A DNA stretch of 64,000 bases from Rhizobium sp. L51/94 (GTDB lineage: Bacteria; Pseudomonadota; Alphaproteobacteria; Rhizobiales; Rhizobiaceae). Below, in pieces: positions 37,471 through 45,734 of this stretch (its first letter is position 1; each line of letters begins with the position of its first letter). A program made the position numbers and the translations under genes. The DNA is taken from contig NZ_CP072141.1 in NCBI RefSeq assembly GCF_019355555.1, positions 1,296,001 to 1,360,000 of the forward strand, read 5' to 3'. The notes under the pieces were generated by a model. The model worked only from the letters and a program-made list of their open reading frames with translations, was not told where the DNA came from and searched no databases.

Positions 37471-37544
37471 GCGGGTGTAGCTCAATGGTAGAGCAGCAGC
37501 TTCCCAAGCTGAATACGAGGGTTCGATTCCCTTCACCCGCTCCA
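37471..37544 (+). tRNA. tRNA-Gly (anticodon CCC), prophage attachment site
   Basis: Acceptor GCGGGTG / CACCCGC, D-arm AGCTCAATGGTAGAGCA, anticodon loop TTCCCAA (CCC), T-arm AGGG-TTCGATT-CCCT, encoded CCA ending at 37544. An integrase gene lies 31 bp beyond, so the 3' half of this tRNA is the probable attL. Confidence 0.96.
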
Positions 37545-37574
37545 TCAACGTTTTCAATCACTTAGCCATCATTT

Positions 37575-38639
37575 TTATGCGCCGTTTTCAGACGGTTTTA
37601 CAGGCTGTTTTACAGTTTCTGTTCTCGATCTGGCCTCATTGAGCTGCCGAATCGCATCCCTGGTAGCGGTACCTCGGCTGACATAACGCCGAATAATCTT
37701 GTCCACCTGATCTTCTTCCCAAGCCATAATCTCCGCAATGACGCGGATGGAGAGGCCTGCGTTGTAGAATTTTGTAGCCGCCGTGCCTCGCAGATCGTGG
37801 AAATGCAAATCGCGCTCATGGATTTTGGATTTGACTTTAGCCGTATAGAAGGAGCTGGCGAGACCATCCTTCGTCCAAGGCGTCTTAGCGCTGCTGGTCA
37901 GAATGACGGGCGAGTTTTTCGGGATGCCTGCCAGTACCTCGTTGAGGGCATCGTAGCGCGGGATAACAGCTTCCCTTCTCCCGCCGCTTTTCCCGGTTGA
38001 AAGAATGATGACGTCCTCACGGATATGCGACCAAGACAAGCGGACAAGATCGCCGACGCGAAGGCCTGTATGGGCGGCCAGATCGACAGCGTATCCGACC
38101 TCGGCCGAGCATTTAGTCTTTAGCTGCAGGATATCCTCATCCGTCCAGATGATATCCGCCCGGTTGGCTGAGTAGAGATGCTTGATGCCCTCGCACGGAT
38201 TGGATGCGACCTTCCCCATGGGATCGACGCCGTGAGACAGCAGGCGCGACAGTACCTGCATTCCGGTATCCGCCGCTCTTGGTTTGTCGCTATACTGACC
38301 GCGCCAACGCCGGATTACTGGCCTGATTTTCTCTGAACGATTGAACTGGACGATGCTCAGATGGCCGAAGTATGTCGTGATGCGATCAAGCCAGGGCGCC
38401 CATACGCGTCGCGTCGACGGGGATAGCTTCAGGAATTCGGTCGCCTTGTAATCGACGATGATCGACTTGAATTTTCCGGTATCAGGTGACCGGCGCTCAG
38501 CAACAGCCTCGTTGTAGGAAGCCATGAACTCAAGCGTTCCGGGTGTACCGGCAAGGGCAGGGCCTCCTCGCCAAGCATAATAGTACGTCCTACCCTTGGC
38601 CTTTACCGTGTGGATACCCTTCAACTCAACCATGACCAT
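37575..38639 (-). CDS. int: Tyrosine recombinase (prophage integrase)
   Basis: About 354 residues. The catalytic domain has AAHTGLRVGDLVRLSW (first Arg), HFHDLRGTAATKFYNAG (His-x-x-Arg) and the nucleophilic tyrosine in IIRRYVSRGTATR. An N-terminal SAM-like core-binding domain precedes it. The stop lies 31 bp from tRNA-Gly. The start is likely ATG 38639 or 38633; both lie inside the end of the overlapping upstream gene. Confidence 0.95.
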   Translation of the reverse strand: MVMVELKGIHTVKAKGRTYYYAWRGGPALAGTPGTLEFMASYNEAVAERRSPDTGKFKSIIVDYKATEFLKLSPSTRRVWAPWLDRITTYFGHLSIVQFNRSEKIRPVIRRWRGQYSDKPRAADTGMQVLSRLLSHGVDPMGKVASNPCEGIKHLYSANRADIIWTDEDILQLKTKCSAEVGYAVDLAAHTGLRVGDLVRLSWSHIREDVIILSTGKSGGRREAVIPRYDALNEVLAGIPKNSPVILTSSAKTPWTKDGLASSFYTAKVKSKIHERDLHFHDLRGTAATKFYNAGLSIRVIAEIMAWEEDQVDKIIRRYVSRGTATRDAIRQLNEARSRTETVKQPVKPSENGA

Positions 38640-38826
38640 GCTTCGCTTCGAACTCCGCCAACTCTCGATCAAGGTCACTTTGTTCATTTTGTGCGACTGG
38701 AGTAAAGTGCCAGCGGAAGGTGCCGTCTGGCAGCGCGTCGAGCGAGCAAGGGGTAAGGCCGCCGTGCTTCAGGGCCGCAAGAGTAGCTCGGATATCGCTC
38801 TGGCGAACGCCGGGACGTTTTTTCAT
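38626..38826 (-). CDS. Small basic phage protein overlapping the integrase
   Basis: 66 residues (MKKRPGVRQSDIRATLAALK, then DGTFRWHFTP). Its position, immediately upstream of and overlapping int, and its small basic character suggest an excisionase or recombination directionality factor, but no helix-turn-helix of a known Xis family is obvious. It overlaps the HNH gene stop by four bases. Confidence 0.6.
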   Translation of the reverse strand: MKKRPGVRQSDIRATLAALKHGGLTPCSLDALPDGTFRWHFTPVAQNEQSDLDRELAEFEAKHGHG

Positions 38827-39191
38827 GATACTGCTACCTCCTCGCATTCCAGTGGCGGTCGGCCGTTGTGGCCGATTTTGGATCGTGCCTTGTCGCGCCG
38901 GCGCATGTTTTCTTTATGGGTGACCAGCTCGGTATGCTCCGGATCTGGATTGACGCAGAGCCGGTTGCGGCACTTGTGGTCGAGCTGTTTCTTTCTGGGA
39001 ATGAACCCGTGTTCGTTGGTCCACATGACCAGGTGAACGGCGACCGTCTGGCCGCTCAAGTTCATTCTCGGATAGCCACGACCGCGACCGCTGTTGCCCG
39101 AGGTCGGGCCGGTCCAGACCCAGCAACCGTTGAGTGGGTCGACGGATATCCGAGCCATGATCTTTTCGCGGATGACGTCTCTACGATTCAT
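38823..39191 (-). CDS. HNH endonuclease, phage type
   Basis: 122 residues: CWVWTGPTSGNSGRGRGYPR, HLVMWTNEHGF, then KKQLDHKCRNRLCVNP and PEHTELVTHKENMRR. This is the standard free-standing HNH nuclease pattern of phages (D-H, N, H with zinc-like cysteines). It may be a selfish homing nuclease rather than a phage-lifecycle gene. Confidence 0.85.
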   Translation of the reverse strand: MNRRDVIREKIMARISVDPLNGCWVWTGPTSGNSGRGRGYPRMNLSGQTVAVHLVMWTNEHGFIPRKKQLDHKCRNRLCVNPDPEHTELVTHKENMRRRDKARSKIGHNGRPPLECEEVAVS

Positions 39192-39526
39192 GGTGACAAC
39201 GTCGGTGCAGGCGATTGGGATGCAGCCAAGTCGTTTTCAAGCATGCGCTGCCAGCGGCGGAACCCATTCAGCTTCCTGTCGGCTCGCTCCTCGTCATAAT
39301 CTTCGCCGATGAGTTCGCGCAGCCACTGGACCGCCGCATCAAGATCCGCGATCTCCTCGGAAAGGGCTTTACGGTTTGGTTTGCCGCTGACAGGCTCGCA
39401 TTGATCGAGCCCTTGGATTAGGCACCGAGCAAGGATATTCGCCAGCTCGGAAGCCTCTTCACATGCTTTGCCGAGCGCCTGGTGAATGATCACATCAGGC
39501 TCTGGCTTCCAAAGGGTGATACTCAT
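39188..39526 (-). CDS. MazG-like nucleotide pyrophosphohydrolase-fold protein (tentative)
   Basis: 112 residues. KACEEASELANILARC and SEEIADLDAAVQWL resemble the E-E-x-x-E ... E-x-x-D metal motif of the all-alpha NTP pyrophosphatase superfamily (MazG, phosphoribosyl-ATP pyrophosphohydrolase). If active it would hydrolyse NTPs, a common phage function that blunts (p)ppGpp or modified-nucleotide stress. Overlaps both neighbours by four bases. Confidence 0.6.
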   Translation of the reverse strand: MSITLWKPEPDVIIHQALGKACEEASELANILARCLIQGLDQCEPVSGKPNRKALSEEIADLDAAVQWLRELIGEDYDEERADRKLNGFRRWQRMLENDLAASQSPAPTLSP

Positions 39527-39948
39527 GCTGCGATCCTCGCGTGTTCGCGGATGGCAGCGGCCACCTGCTCATTGACATTAGTTTCGAGGCTGAAGAACGA
39601 GAGCTGTCCACGGCAAGGGATCAGCGGCAGAGGGAAAGCGTCTCGCAGTACGAAGCCATACCGGCCATAGAACCAGTTGCTTTCCATCGCGGTGACGCAA
39701 TCGATGATGCGGGCCATTCCGACCACGCCCCCGCGCGGCATTGCCATCTGGCGATCGTCGTCTTTGTCGAGCTCAGATTTTGAGACACCGGCGTGAACGA
39801 TGAACCATCCACGGCCCTTCGTGGGCCAGTCGCGGTTTTCGACATCCTTGCCATCGTGGAAAATATGATGCGGGTACGGCTGCTTAATGCTAAGAGCCTT
39901 AATCTCTCCCGCTTCGACGCGTTCGGCGAGCCCTTGGATATCAATCAT
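39523..39948 (-). CDS. ASCH-domain protein
   Basis: 141 residues. ALSIKQPYPHHIFHDGKDVE followed by RDWPTKGRGWFIVHAG and VVGMARIIDCV is the canonical ASCH (PUA-like beta-barrel) pattern. ASCH proteins bind RNA or modified bases; a role in host or phage RNA control is inferred, not shown. Start ATG 39948. Confidence 0.8.
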   Translation of the reverse strand: MIDIQGLAERVEAGEIKALSIKQPYPHHIFHDGKDVENRDWPTKGRGWFIVHAGVSKSELDKDDDRQMAMPRGGVVGMARIIDCVTAMESNWFYGRYGFVLRDAFPLPLIPCRGQLSFFSLETNVNEQVAAAIREHARIAA

Positions 39949-40108
39949 GATTACCCCTCACCGTCGTCTCGGGCGTCGGCTTTTCAGCTTCAGTCGCAGG
40001 CGTCTCGAAGAGGTGTGGAACGATCTTTCGCAGGTCGACGCCGCCGGTAGATTTCATCGTCATGGAGCCGTTGCGGCCGAGTTTGATCGTGATTGATTTC
40101 TTAGCCAT
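39941..40108 (-). CDS. Very small phage protein
   Basis: 55 residues (AKKSITIKLGRNGSMTMKST...). GGAGC lies before the ATG at 40108; the start shares bases with the stop of the upstream gene (ATGA) and the end overlaps the ASCH gene by eight bases, which supports it as a real coding link in the operon. Function unknown. Confidence 0.55.
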   Translation of the reverse strand: MAKKSITIKLGRNGSMTMKSTGGVDLRKIVPHLFETPATEAEKPTPETTVRGNHD

Positions 40109-40287
40109 CACTTTTGCTCCGGCATGTCGGTATCGCGAACCGGACCGACAACCTCGATGTCGGCCTCTCCGATCGGCACGTCGATCATGTCGGAAGCCCA
40201 TTCGATCGCCTGAGTGAGAAGATCCATGTCTTCATCGTCATCAAAGCAGATCGTAAACTCGACGCGGATGTCAGCGTACTTTTTCAT
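40108..40287 (-). CDS. Small acidic phage protein
   Basis: 59 residues, strongly acidic (FTICFDDDEDMDLLTQAIEW). GGAGC precedes the ATG at 40287; it overlaps the upstream gene by four bases. Acidic mini-proteins of this kind in phage early operons are sometimes DNA mimics, but nothing specific is recognised. Confidence 0.55.
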   Translation of the reverse strand: MKKYADIRVEFTICFDDDEDMDLLTQAIEWASDMIDVPIGEADIEVVGPVRDTDMPEQK

Positions 40288-40979
40288 TGGCTTTGCTCCG
40301 TTCCAAGATCGAACCCGATGATCGTCACCTGGGCTGAAGGATCGAGACCAGGCAGCGGGCCGCGTCCATGCCGGGTGGCGCGTTTGGCGCGGATGCGGGC
40401 GATCGTCTCGGGCTGCTGCAATTTGTCGAGATCGGCTTCCGCCGCTTCCATCGCGCCGATACCGGCCACCTCGGCGAGCGAGACGGCGGTTAGGATCTGC
40501 GATCCAAGTTCCTTTATCCGATCGCCTGGAGGGCGGCTCCAAGTGTATCTGACGAGAGCGAGGGCCTCATCGAGCGTCATGTCGAACGCCTGGGCGGTCT
40601 CGCAGCTTTCCTCAAAGTTTCGGTCTCGGCGCTCCGGAACGTCGGTCGGATCGCCGTCGAACAGTGGGCCATGCGCGATCGCTACGCGGCTTTGGAAGTC
40701 AAACTTATTTGGTGCGGGCGTCGATCCCGGCCGCACGTCGAAACCCATCTCCTTCGCGGTCCTAATCACATTCGCGGCAGCGTCGGCAAATTTGATATCA
40801 GCGGGCCAGAGGTCTTCGACCCTTTCTAAAGGCATGGTCAGTTTCAGATCGAAAGTTCCGATTTCGAGCGTGGTGAGCTGATGAATAATGGCGTTGTCGC
40901 CGTCATACTCGACGAAGAACAGAACCTTGACGCCATCGGCGACGGTTTCAATGTGGCAAAAGTTTCCAGCATTAATCAT
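40284..40979 (-). CDS. Hypothetical phage protein
   Basis: 231 residues, soluble, no recognised domain. The N-terminal ~60 residues look beta-rich (VKVLFFVEYDGDNAIIHQLT), the rest helical with many Glu/Ala. Four- to eight-base overlaps with both neighbours place it firmly in the leftward operon. Confidence 0.6.
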   Translation of the reverse strand: MINAGNFCHIETVADGVKVLFFVEYDGDNAIIHQLTTLEIGTFDLKLTMPLERVEDLWPADIKFADAAANVIRTAKEMGFDVRPGSTPAPNKFDFQSRVAIAHGPLFDGDPTDVPERRDRNFEESCETAQAFDMTLDEALALVRYTWSRPPGDRIKELGSQILTAVSLAEVAGIGAMEAAEADLDKLQQPETIARIRAKRATRHGRGPLPGLDPSAQVTIIGFDLGTEQSQ

Positions 40980-41349
40980 GGGTCTTCTCCCCAGCGGACG
41001 CCCAGGCTAAGGCTCGAAATGCCGCATAGAAGAGCTTCGGTGCATGCCAATTCGGATCAAAGATGATCGTGTCGGGACCGGGATAATTGCGAACGAAATA
41101 CTCGGCGAATGCGGCCTCGGCGGTGGCATATTCTGGGGTTTTGTGGCCGACCGCATTTGTTGAGGGCGTGGGGGTGGACTCTTTCTGAACCATCTCGACA
41201 AGTTTCTGCCCGATGTGGCGCAATGCAATCAATTGCCGACCATGGTGGTTGCCGATTTCATCGACAGGCAGACCAAAAAGGCCAAACAGTTTAAGGCGCT
41301 GATCGTCGTGCAGATCGCGGAAGAACCACAGTTTGATTGTGTCGCTCAT
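40972..41349 (-). CDS. Hypothetical phage protein
   Basis: 125 residues (TIKLWFFRDLHDDQRLKLFG at the start; FVRNYPGPDTIIFDPNWHAP later). No family recognised. It overlaps the upstream Lar-like gene by four bases. Confidence 0.6.
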   Translation of the reverse strand: MSDTIKLWFFRDLHDDQRLKLFGLFGLPVDEIGNHHGRQLIALRHIGQKLVEMVQKESTPTPSTNAVGHKTPEYATAEAAFAEYFVRNYPGPDTIIFDPNWHAPKLFYAAFRALAWASAGEKTHD

Positions 41350-41933
41350 AGTTGGTTCTCCGTGGTGGCGAATAGGGCGAGGCCCGCGCTCTGAACGGCT
41401 GTACTGAAGGCCGCAGCGGCGCTGATGTCACTTTCGCCTTGGCCTATCTCTGTGCCGGCTAGCGTGGTGATGATCGCGCCGTAGAGAGGTTCTCCGGCGC
41501 TTATCTTGCCCTTGGCGAGGTGCCAGTAAAGGTTGGGATGATCCCTTTCGAAAGCACCGATGACGCCCACTGGTCTCGTCTCGTGCGTTGAGACAGAAAG
41601 TCGGTTCCACGCTTCGATAGCGTCTTCATCCGTACCGAAGCCTTTGATTTCAACTCCGCATCCCACGGCAAAACACTTAACCGCTCCTGGACCAGGCGCT
41701 CCCATGTAAGTGCTTGCTTCGTCGGCACTGCAGACGGGGCACGGCAAGGCCGCCTTCGCTACGCGCGTGGGCGCTCTCGACATTGCCTCGATGGCGATCA
41801 GCTGTAGCGTCTCGACCTGCTTGTCAATTGGGACGTCGTCGAGGGTCGATACGTCTGCGATACGGTGCAAGCCATGCCAGAACTGCCGAGCAAGCATCTG
41901 ATGTTCCGAGATCTCCGTCATGTTCGGCTCCAT
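41346..41933 (-). CDS. Lar-family-like protein (putative restriction alleviation)
   Basis: 195 residues from ATG 41933. An N-terminal helical segment is followed by ALPCPVCSADEAST, VKCFAVGCGVEIKGFGTDED and AIEAWNRLS, the C-x-x-C ... C-x-x-x-x-C zinc ribbon ending in the A-x-x-A-W-N-R signature of Lar-like proteins. E. coli Rac Lar lessens type I restriction; the same role is inferred here. The C-terminal ~60 residues are not assigned. Confidence 0.65.
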   Translation of the reverse strand: MEPNMTEISEHQMLARQFWHGLHRIADVSTLDDVPIDKQVETLQLIAIEAMSRAPTRVAKAALPCPVCSADEASTYMGAPGPGAVKCFAVGCGVEIKGFGTDEDAIEAWNRLSVSTHETRPVGVIGAFERDHPNLYWHLAKGKISAGEPLYGAIITTLAGTEIGQGESDISAAAAFSTAVQSAGLALFATTENQL

Positions 41934-42454
41934 AAGTCGAATTCTCCTTTGAGCGTGTGCCAGCGGCTGGCTGCAGCGGGATCGATGTTGAGGTCGCCGC
42001 GTGACTGGACATTCAGCACTTGCCGGATGCCCGTGGCGGTGCGTTCCGCGTCTGTGGTGTCGATGGATTTTTCTTCGCGCAGGAAAGTCAGAAAGTCGGG
42101 CTCGGCGCAGCGCATTGCGCATTCAGCGGCGAAGTTCGGACCTTCGGCCGACGCGCCCGCTTTCCGGCCAGAAGTCTTTTTGGCGGGGCTGGGGGTGGGC
42201 TGTTGGCGGATCAAGGCAACCGCTCGGTCTAGGAGACGCAAAAGCAGTTGAATATCGTTGTGGGCATGCAGCAGAAAATCGCGGTCGTCAGGGCCGCAAT
42301 CGTCCGCGAGGACGGCGATCGCCACTGGCGGATGCCTCTGCACGATCACAGCTTCGAGTGTGTCGCCAGCGCGACCGAGCGCCCAGTCCTTCGATGCCTC
42401 ACCATGGCGGCGGCGCAATGCCTTGAGCTGCTGATTTTCCTGCGGCGTTGCCAT
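41918..42454 (-). CDS. Hypothetical phage protein
   Basis: 178 residues, helical and charged, with a Pro/Ser/Lys-rich linker (TPSPAKKTSGRKAGASAEG) between two segments. No domain recognised. It abuts the DUF1643 gene upstream and overlaps the Lar-like gene downstream by 16 bases. Confidence 0.6.
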   Translation of the reverse strand: MATPQENQQLKALRRRHGEASKDWALGRAGDTLEAVIVQRHPPVAIAVLADDCGPDDRDFLLHAHNDIQLLLRLLDRAVALIRQQPTPSPAKKTSGRKAGASAEGPNFAAECAMRCAEPDFLTFLREEKSIDTTDAERTATGIRQVLNVQSRGDLNIDPAAASRWHTLKGEFDLWSRT

Positions 42455-43033
42455 TCAGCGTAGCGCTCCCAGATTGACCGGAGCATAGGATATCGGTGCC
42501 TGGTCGCGAGGGATGCGATGCGTGCCTCGGGCCATCGGATGTTTTGGATGGCCGTGCTGAGTCGTGCCAAGGCAGATGAGCCGCACCAAGTGGTGCGCGG
42601 CCTGGCGACAAAATTTTATGTTGCGGTCACGATATACGCCGCCGTTGCCCCAGGCCGCCAGCAATGGCGTGTTTGTGTGACGGGCATTGTTAAGTACCAA
42701 GCGGATATAGCGCTCGTTTTCTGGACCAAAGGGGTCGACAGCAGCCATCATTTCCGCAGGCTTCGAGGCCCGGAATGCGAAGAAGTTGACGCCCGATAGG
42801 CCGCCATAGCCCCAGAGCGTCGCAAAAAAGATGAGCGTCAACACCGTTGGGTCATCGATCTCGTGGTCGGCCCTCGATGGATTGAGCATGCAGACCGGCA
42901 GTACCGGCTTGCTCGCATCCCATATGCGCGTGAAGAGGTAGCGATACAGACCGCAGTCGGAGATGACGGCCGATCTCTGCATCGCGATCGGCGGTCTGGC
43001 GAACGTGTCAGGCAAGAGGTCGGGCGCAACCAT
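42455..43033 (-). CDS. DUF1643-domain protein
   Basis: 192 residues. YRYLFTRIWDASKPVLPVCM, LNPSRADHEIDDPT and WGYGGLSGVNFFAFRASKPA are the conserved DUF1643 blocks, a family common in phages and plasmids with unknown function. A C-terminal region carries HPKHPMAR, also typical of the family. Confidence 0.8.
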   Translation of the reverse strand: MVAPDLLPDTFARPPIAMQRSAVISDCGLYRYLFTRIWDASKPVLPVCMLNPSRADHEIDDPTVLTLIFFATLWGYGGLSGVNFFAFRASKPAEMMAAVDPFGPENERYIRLVLNNARHTNTPLLAAWGNGGVYRDRNIKFCRQAAHHLVRLICLGTTQHGHPKHPMARGTHRIPRDQAPISYAPVNLGALR

Positions 43034-43294
43034 CTATTGGGTCCTCCATTCCTTGAAATCGTTGCGCAGCTTGGCCCAAACCTCGCGCGCGGTCGCATTG
43101 GTGCGGATCTCGGTAAAGCTGTGGATGCGGAGCCAGCGGAAGATCCAGGCGACGGCATTGTCGTCGGTCAGCGGCGGCGCCATGCCGTGGATTTCGTGCA
43201 GATAGACCTTGAAGGCCGGCTCGGCGCAGTCCAGCACCATGCTTGCAACTTCGTGCAGGTCGGACAGGTCATGGCGCCTGTCGACCGCGCTCAT
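43034..43294 (-). CDS. Small hypothetical phage protein
   Basis: 86 residues from ATG 43294, rich in Trp and Glu near the C terminus (WIFRWLRIHSFTEIR, DFKEWRTQ). No family recognised. Start overlaps the upstream gene by four bases; an earlier in-frame ATG at 43348 would overlap more heavily and is less likely. Confidence 0.55.
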   Translation of the reverse strand: MSAVDRRHDLSDLHEVASMVLDCAEPAFKVYLHEIHGMAPPLTDDNAVAWIFRWLRIHSFTEIRTNATAREVWAKLRNDFKEWRTQ

Positions 43295-43509
43295 AGCAAT
43301 TTCCCCTGCTCGCGTGTCGGCCGGCAACTTGCGCGGAAGTGCCGCCATGTGCCGGCCTGCCGCTGGATCTTCCAGTGGCGCAGCTTTGCCATGTGGACGG
43401 CGCGCTCCATGGCGGCGCGGCGGTCTTTGTTCAACTCGCCGTCAAGCATCACGGGGCAGGCGTCGCAGCGTACCTTAGCAATGCCGGTCGAGGTTTCGTA
43501 ATTCAGCAT
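43291..43509 (-). CDS. Small hypothetical phage protein with paired cysteines
   Basis: 72 residues from ATG 43509. VRCDACPVML gives a C-x-x-C pair; a single further Cys and His residues (RHFRASCRP) could complete a zinc site. Unknown function. Confidence 0.5.
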   Translation of the reverse strand: MLNYETSTGIAKVRCDACPVMLDGELNKDRRAAMERAVHMAKLRHWKIQRQAGTWRHFRASCRPTREQGKLL

Positions 43510-43844
43510 CGACGATCCTCCCACAGCTGGTCGACATGCAGCGAGATGCGCGGCACCGGGATTTTGACGAATCTGGTGGCGCCGGTCTCGGGAGAGATGA
43601 CGCGGCGTGTGAAGATCGTCCGGTTGGCGCAGAGCCTGACAGGCAGCCGGTTCATGGTCACCTGCGGCTGCTGGTGACGCGGCTGGCGACCGGTACGGCT
43701 GCGCACTTTAAGGTTGGCCTTGCTCAAGACCTGGCGCAGGGTTTTGGGCTTGGCTCCGCAGCGATCGGCGATCTCAAGAAGATCGAGGCCAGCGGCGATA
43801 TAGTCCTGCAGGATGCCTATATCGGGAATTTTGGGCGTCTTCAT
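43503..43844 (-). CDS. Putative DNA-binding phage protein
   Basis: 113 residues. LLEIADRCGAKPKTLRQVLS has the spacing of a helix-turn-helix, followed by a basic tail (KVRSRTGRQPRHQQ). Possibly a regulator, but the match is only to the general motif. Confidence 0.5.
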   Translation of the reverse strand: MKTPKIPDIGILQDYIAAGLDLLEIADRCGAKPKTLRQVLSKANLKVRSRTGRQPRHQQPQVTMNRLPVRLCANRTIFTRRVISPETGATRFVKIPVPRISLHVDQLWEDRRC

Positions 43845-45184
43845 CGGCGGGACTCCAAGAAAGATGGGGGAAGAGGCGGATAGCCGTTGTGCTCGACGCC
43901 ATCGAGGAGCCGGCCGGCGACGGCCTTATCGAAGCGTAGGAAATTGCCGCGCCATGGAAAGTCGCCTTCCGGCTGGACAAAGCCATTGCGATAGGGAGGG
44001 TGCAGTCGCGCCCGGGCCTGGGTGACGTTGCCGAGACGATCAAAGCGCGAGCAGTTCTTGAAGCCGCTGGCGATATCGTCCCATCGGCGCCAGTTACCCC
44101 ATTGCTTGAATAGGTGGGGAACGTCGGCGGCGGCGCATTGGTCGCGCAGAGATCGTGCCCAGTCCGGATCCATGGGGCGGGCACCATCGCCGCTCTCGCC
44201 GCCGACCACGACCCAGTCGAGGCGCGCTGGCCGGCTCTGGTAGGTGCCGGCCGATACGCAATGCGTGCTACCGTCGTCGGTGACCACGCGGCCGATGTTG
44301 TTCCAGGCCGGAACGAAACGACCTTCCACCAAGGGTTCGCCCTGGCGAAGGGTTCGGAAAGCGCCACGGGTCCCGAGGGGCGGCTGCCCATTCTCGATCG
44401 CACCGCGCATCCACGTGTTCGGGCCTCTATGCCATTCGGGTTTCCAGAAGTCCTCGACTTGTCTGCGTGCAGACTCCGGCACCCAATCTGGCCAGCGAAA
44501 AGTCGACCAGTCACGAATGGGGTCCCGACACTTCCATGCGTTGGCAATGAACGCCCTGACATCGAGCGCGCCCAACAGCGGCTCTGCACTGATCCAGCGG
44601 ACGGCGGCTGGCGTGTCCAGGAGAACGGGAATGCGCTCGTCGGCGTGCGGCTGGTCTTCGACCGAGACGCCCAGCCAGAGCTGCGGCCAGAAGCCGGCAT
44701 GCTGCGGGTTCGAAATTGGAATGTTGCCGAGTGCAGGATCGACTGCACGCAGGTTGTCGGCGGCACGCAAGATCCGACCGTAGGTCGCATCATCCCGGAT
44801 ATAGGCGCGCATGCGCTCGGGCCGTTTCGTCAGTATCTGGAAGATGTGATGCGGCGCCAGCGCCATGACGGCAAAGACCTTGTCGATCCATTCGTCCGGG
44901 ACGTCGGGATGAAACAGGTCGCTATGGGCGCAGACGAAGATCATCCGCGGGCTGCGCCAGCGCAGCGGCTGGTCGAGCCATTGCGGATTGAAGCGCACCT
45001 CGCCGGTCCAGACCGGCCCGGCCTTGGTGTCGATCGTCAGGCCTGATCGGCTGGGATGGTGCTTGAGCCGGGTTCCGGCCAACTTCATGGCGTAGCAGTG
45101 CTTGCAGCCCGGCCCGACTACGCTGCAGCCGGTAATCGGGTTCCATGTGGCGTCGGTCCATTCGATATGGGTCTTGTCAGCCAT
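43841..45184 (-). CDS. Phage Gp37/Gp68-family (DUF5131) radical-SAM-like protein
   Basis: 447 residues. IEWTDATWNPITGCSVVGPG leads into CKHCYAMKLAG, so the cysteines are spaced C-x6-C-x2-C, followed by IFVCAHSDLFHPDVP and FQILTKRPERM. This is the conserved pattern of the phage Gp37/Gp68 family, thought to be radical-SAM-related with an atypical cluster motif; its reaction is unknown. The ATG at 45184 has GGAGG eight bases upstream. At 447 residues it is longer than many relatives (about 250-300), owing to an insert between residues 160 and 330. Confidence 0.82.
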   Translation of the reverse strand: MADKTHIEWTDATWNPITGCSVVGPGCKHCYAMKLAGTRLKHHPSRSGLTIDTKAGPVWTGEVRFNPQWLDQPLRWRSPRMIFVCAHSDLFHPDVPDEWIDKVFAVMALAPHHIFQILTKRPERMRAYIRDDATYGRILRAADNLRAVDPALGNIPISNPQHAGFWPQLWLGVSVEDQPHADERIPVLLDTPAAVRWISAEPLLGALDVRAFIANAWKCRDPIRDWSTFRWPDWVPESARRQVEDFWKPEWHRGPNTWMRGAIENGQPPLGTRGAFRTLRQGEPLVEGRFVPAWNNIGRVVTDDGSTHCVSAGTYQSRPARLDWVVVGGESGDGARPMDPDWARSLRDQCAAADVPHLFKQWGNWRRWDDIASGFKNCSRFDRLGNVTQARARLHPPYRNGFVQPEGDFPWRGNFLRFDKAVAGRLLDGVEHNGYPPLPPSFLESRR

Positions 45185-45464
45185 TCGAGGCGACCTCCGA
45201 TACGCCGGCAAAGGCATTCACCGCCATGGCGATTAAGGTCGCGATGTCTCGCGCGTTTTCATCTGAACGGGTGCGGTTGAGGTCGACAACGAAGACATCG
45301 CGGCCGGTGCTGTCGATGACTTCGCCGGCCTCGGTACCGTGGGTGAAGATCGGTAGGGCGACGCCGAGCCGCTCGAAATGCCGGCGGATGGTCTCTACCG
45401 ATGGCATGCCAGGGCGCGTAAATTCGAGGGTTTCGTTCGGGGCGAACGGCGGGGTATGTGACAT
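45177..45464 (-). CDS. Small hypothetical phage protein
   Basis: 95 residues (FAPNETLEFTRPGMPSVETI, DSTGRDVFVVDLNRTRSDEN). No domain recognised. It overlaps the Gp37/Gp68 gene by eight bases. Confidence 0.5.
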   Translation of the reverse strand: MSHTPPFAPNETLEFTRPGMPSVETIRRHFERLGVALPIFTHGTEAGEVIDSTGRDVFVVDLNRTRSDENARDIATLIAMAVNAFAGVSEVASNG

Positions 45465-45467
45465 CGC

Positions 45468-45734
45468 CTACACCTCCCGCAACATGTCGCGTAACGGTCG
45501 ATCGACCTCGCGGCAGCCGGCGAGTGTGAGCACGTGGAATAGCCCGGCCTTGACGTCGGGGATGGCGCCGCAAAAGGTCAGCCCTTGGTCGGCGGCGGTC
45601 TCGATATAGTCTGCGGCGCGACGAAGATAGACGATTGCCGTCTCGACCTCGATGTCTCGGTGCGATCGGCCCGGCGATGCGAGTTCGGAGGTGGCTGATG
45701 CCTTGCGTGCCTGCAGACTGATAACGTTAGACAT
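45468..45734 (-). CDS. Small hypothetical phage protein
   Basis: 88 residues starting MSNVISLQARKA. A mostly helical segment follows (IEVETAIVYLRRAADYIETA). The SNVISLQARK-like opening is common in small rhizobial phage proteins in my reading; function unknown. Start and the neighbouring stop share one base. Confidence 0.5.
   Translation of the reverse strand: MSNVISLQARKASATSELASPGRSHRDIEVETAIVYLRRAADYIETAADQGLTFCGAIPDVKAGLFHVLTLAGCREVDRPLRDMLREV

Noticed and set aside
38626..38826. Firm excisionase annotation
   Set aside because: Position and size fit, but no recognised Xis or AlpA helix-turn-helix is visible.
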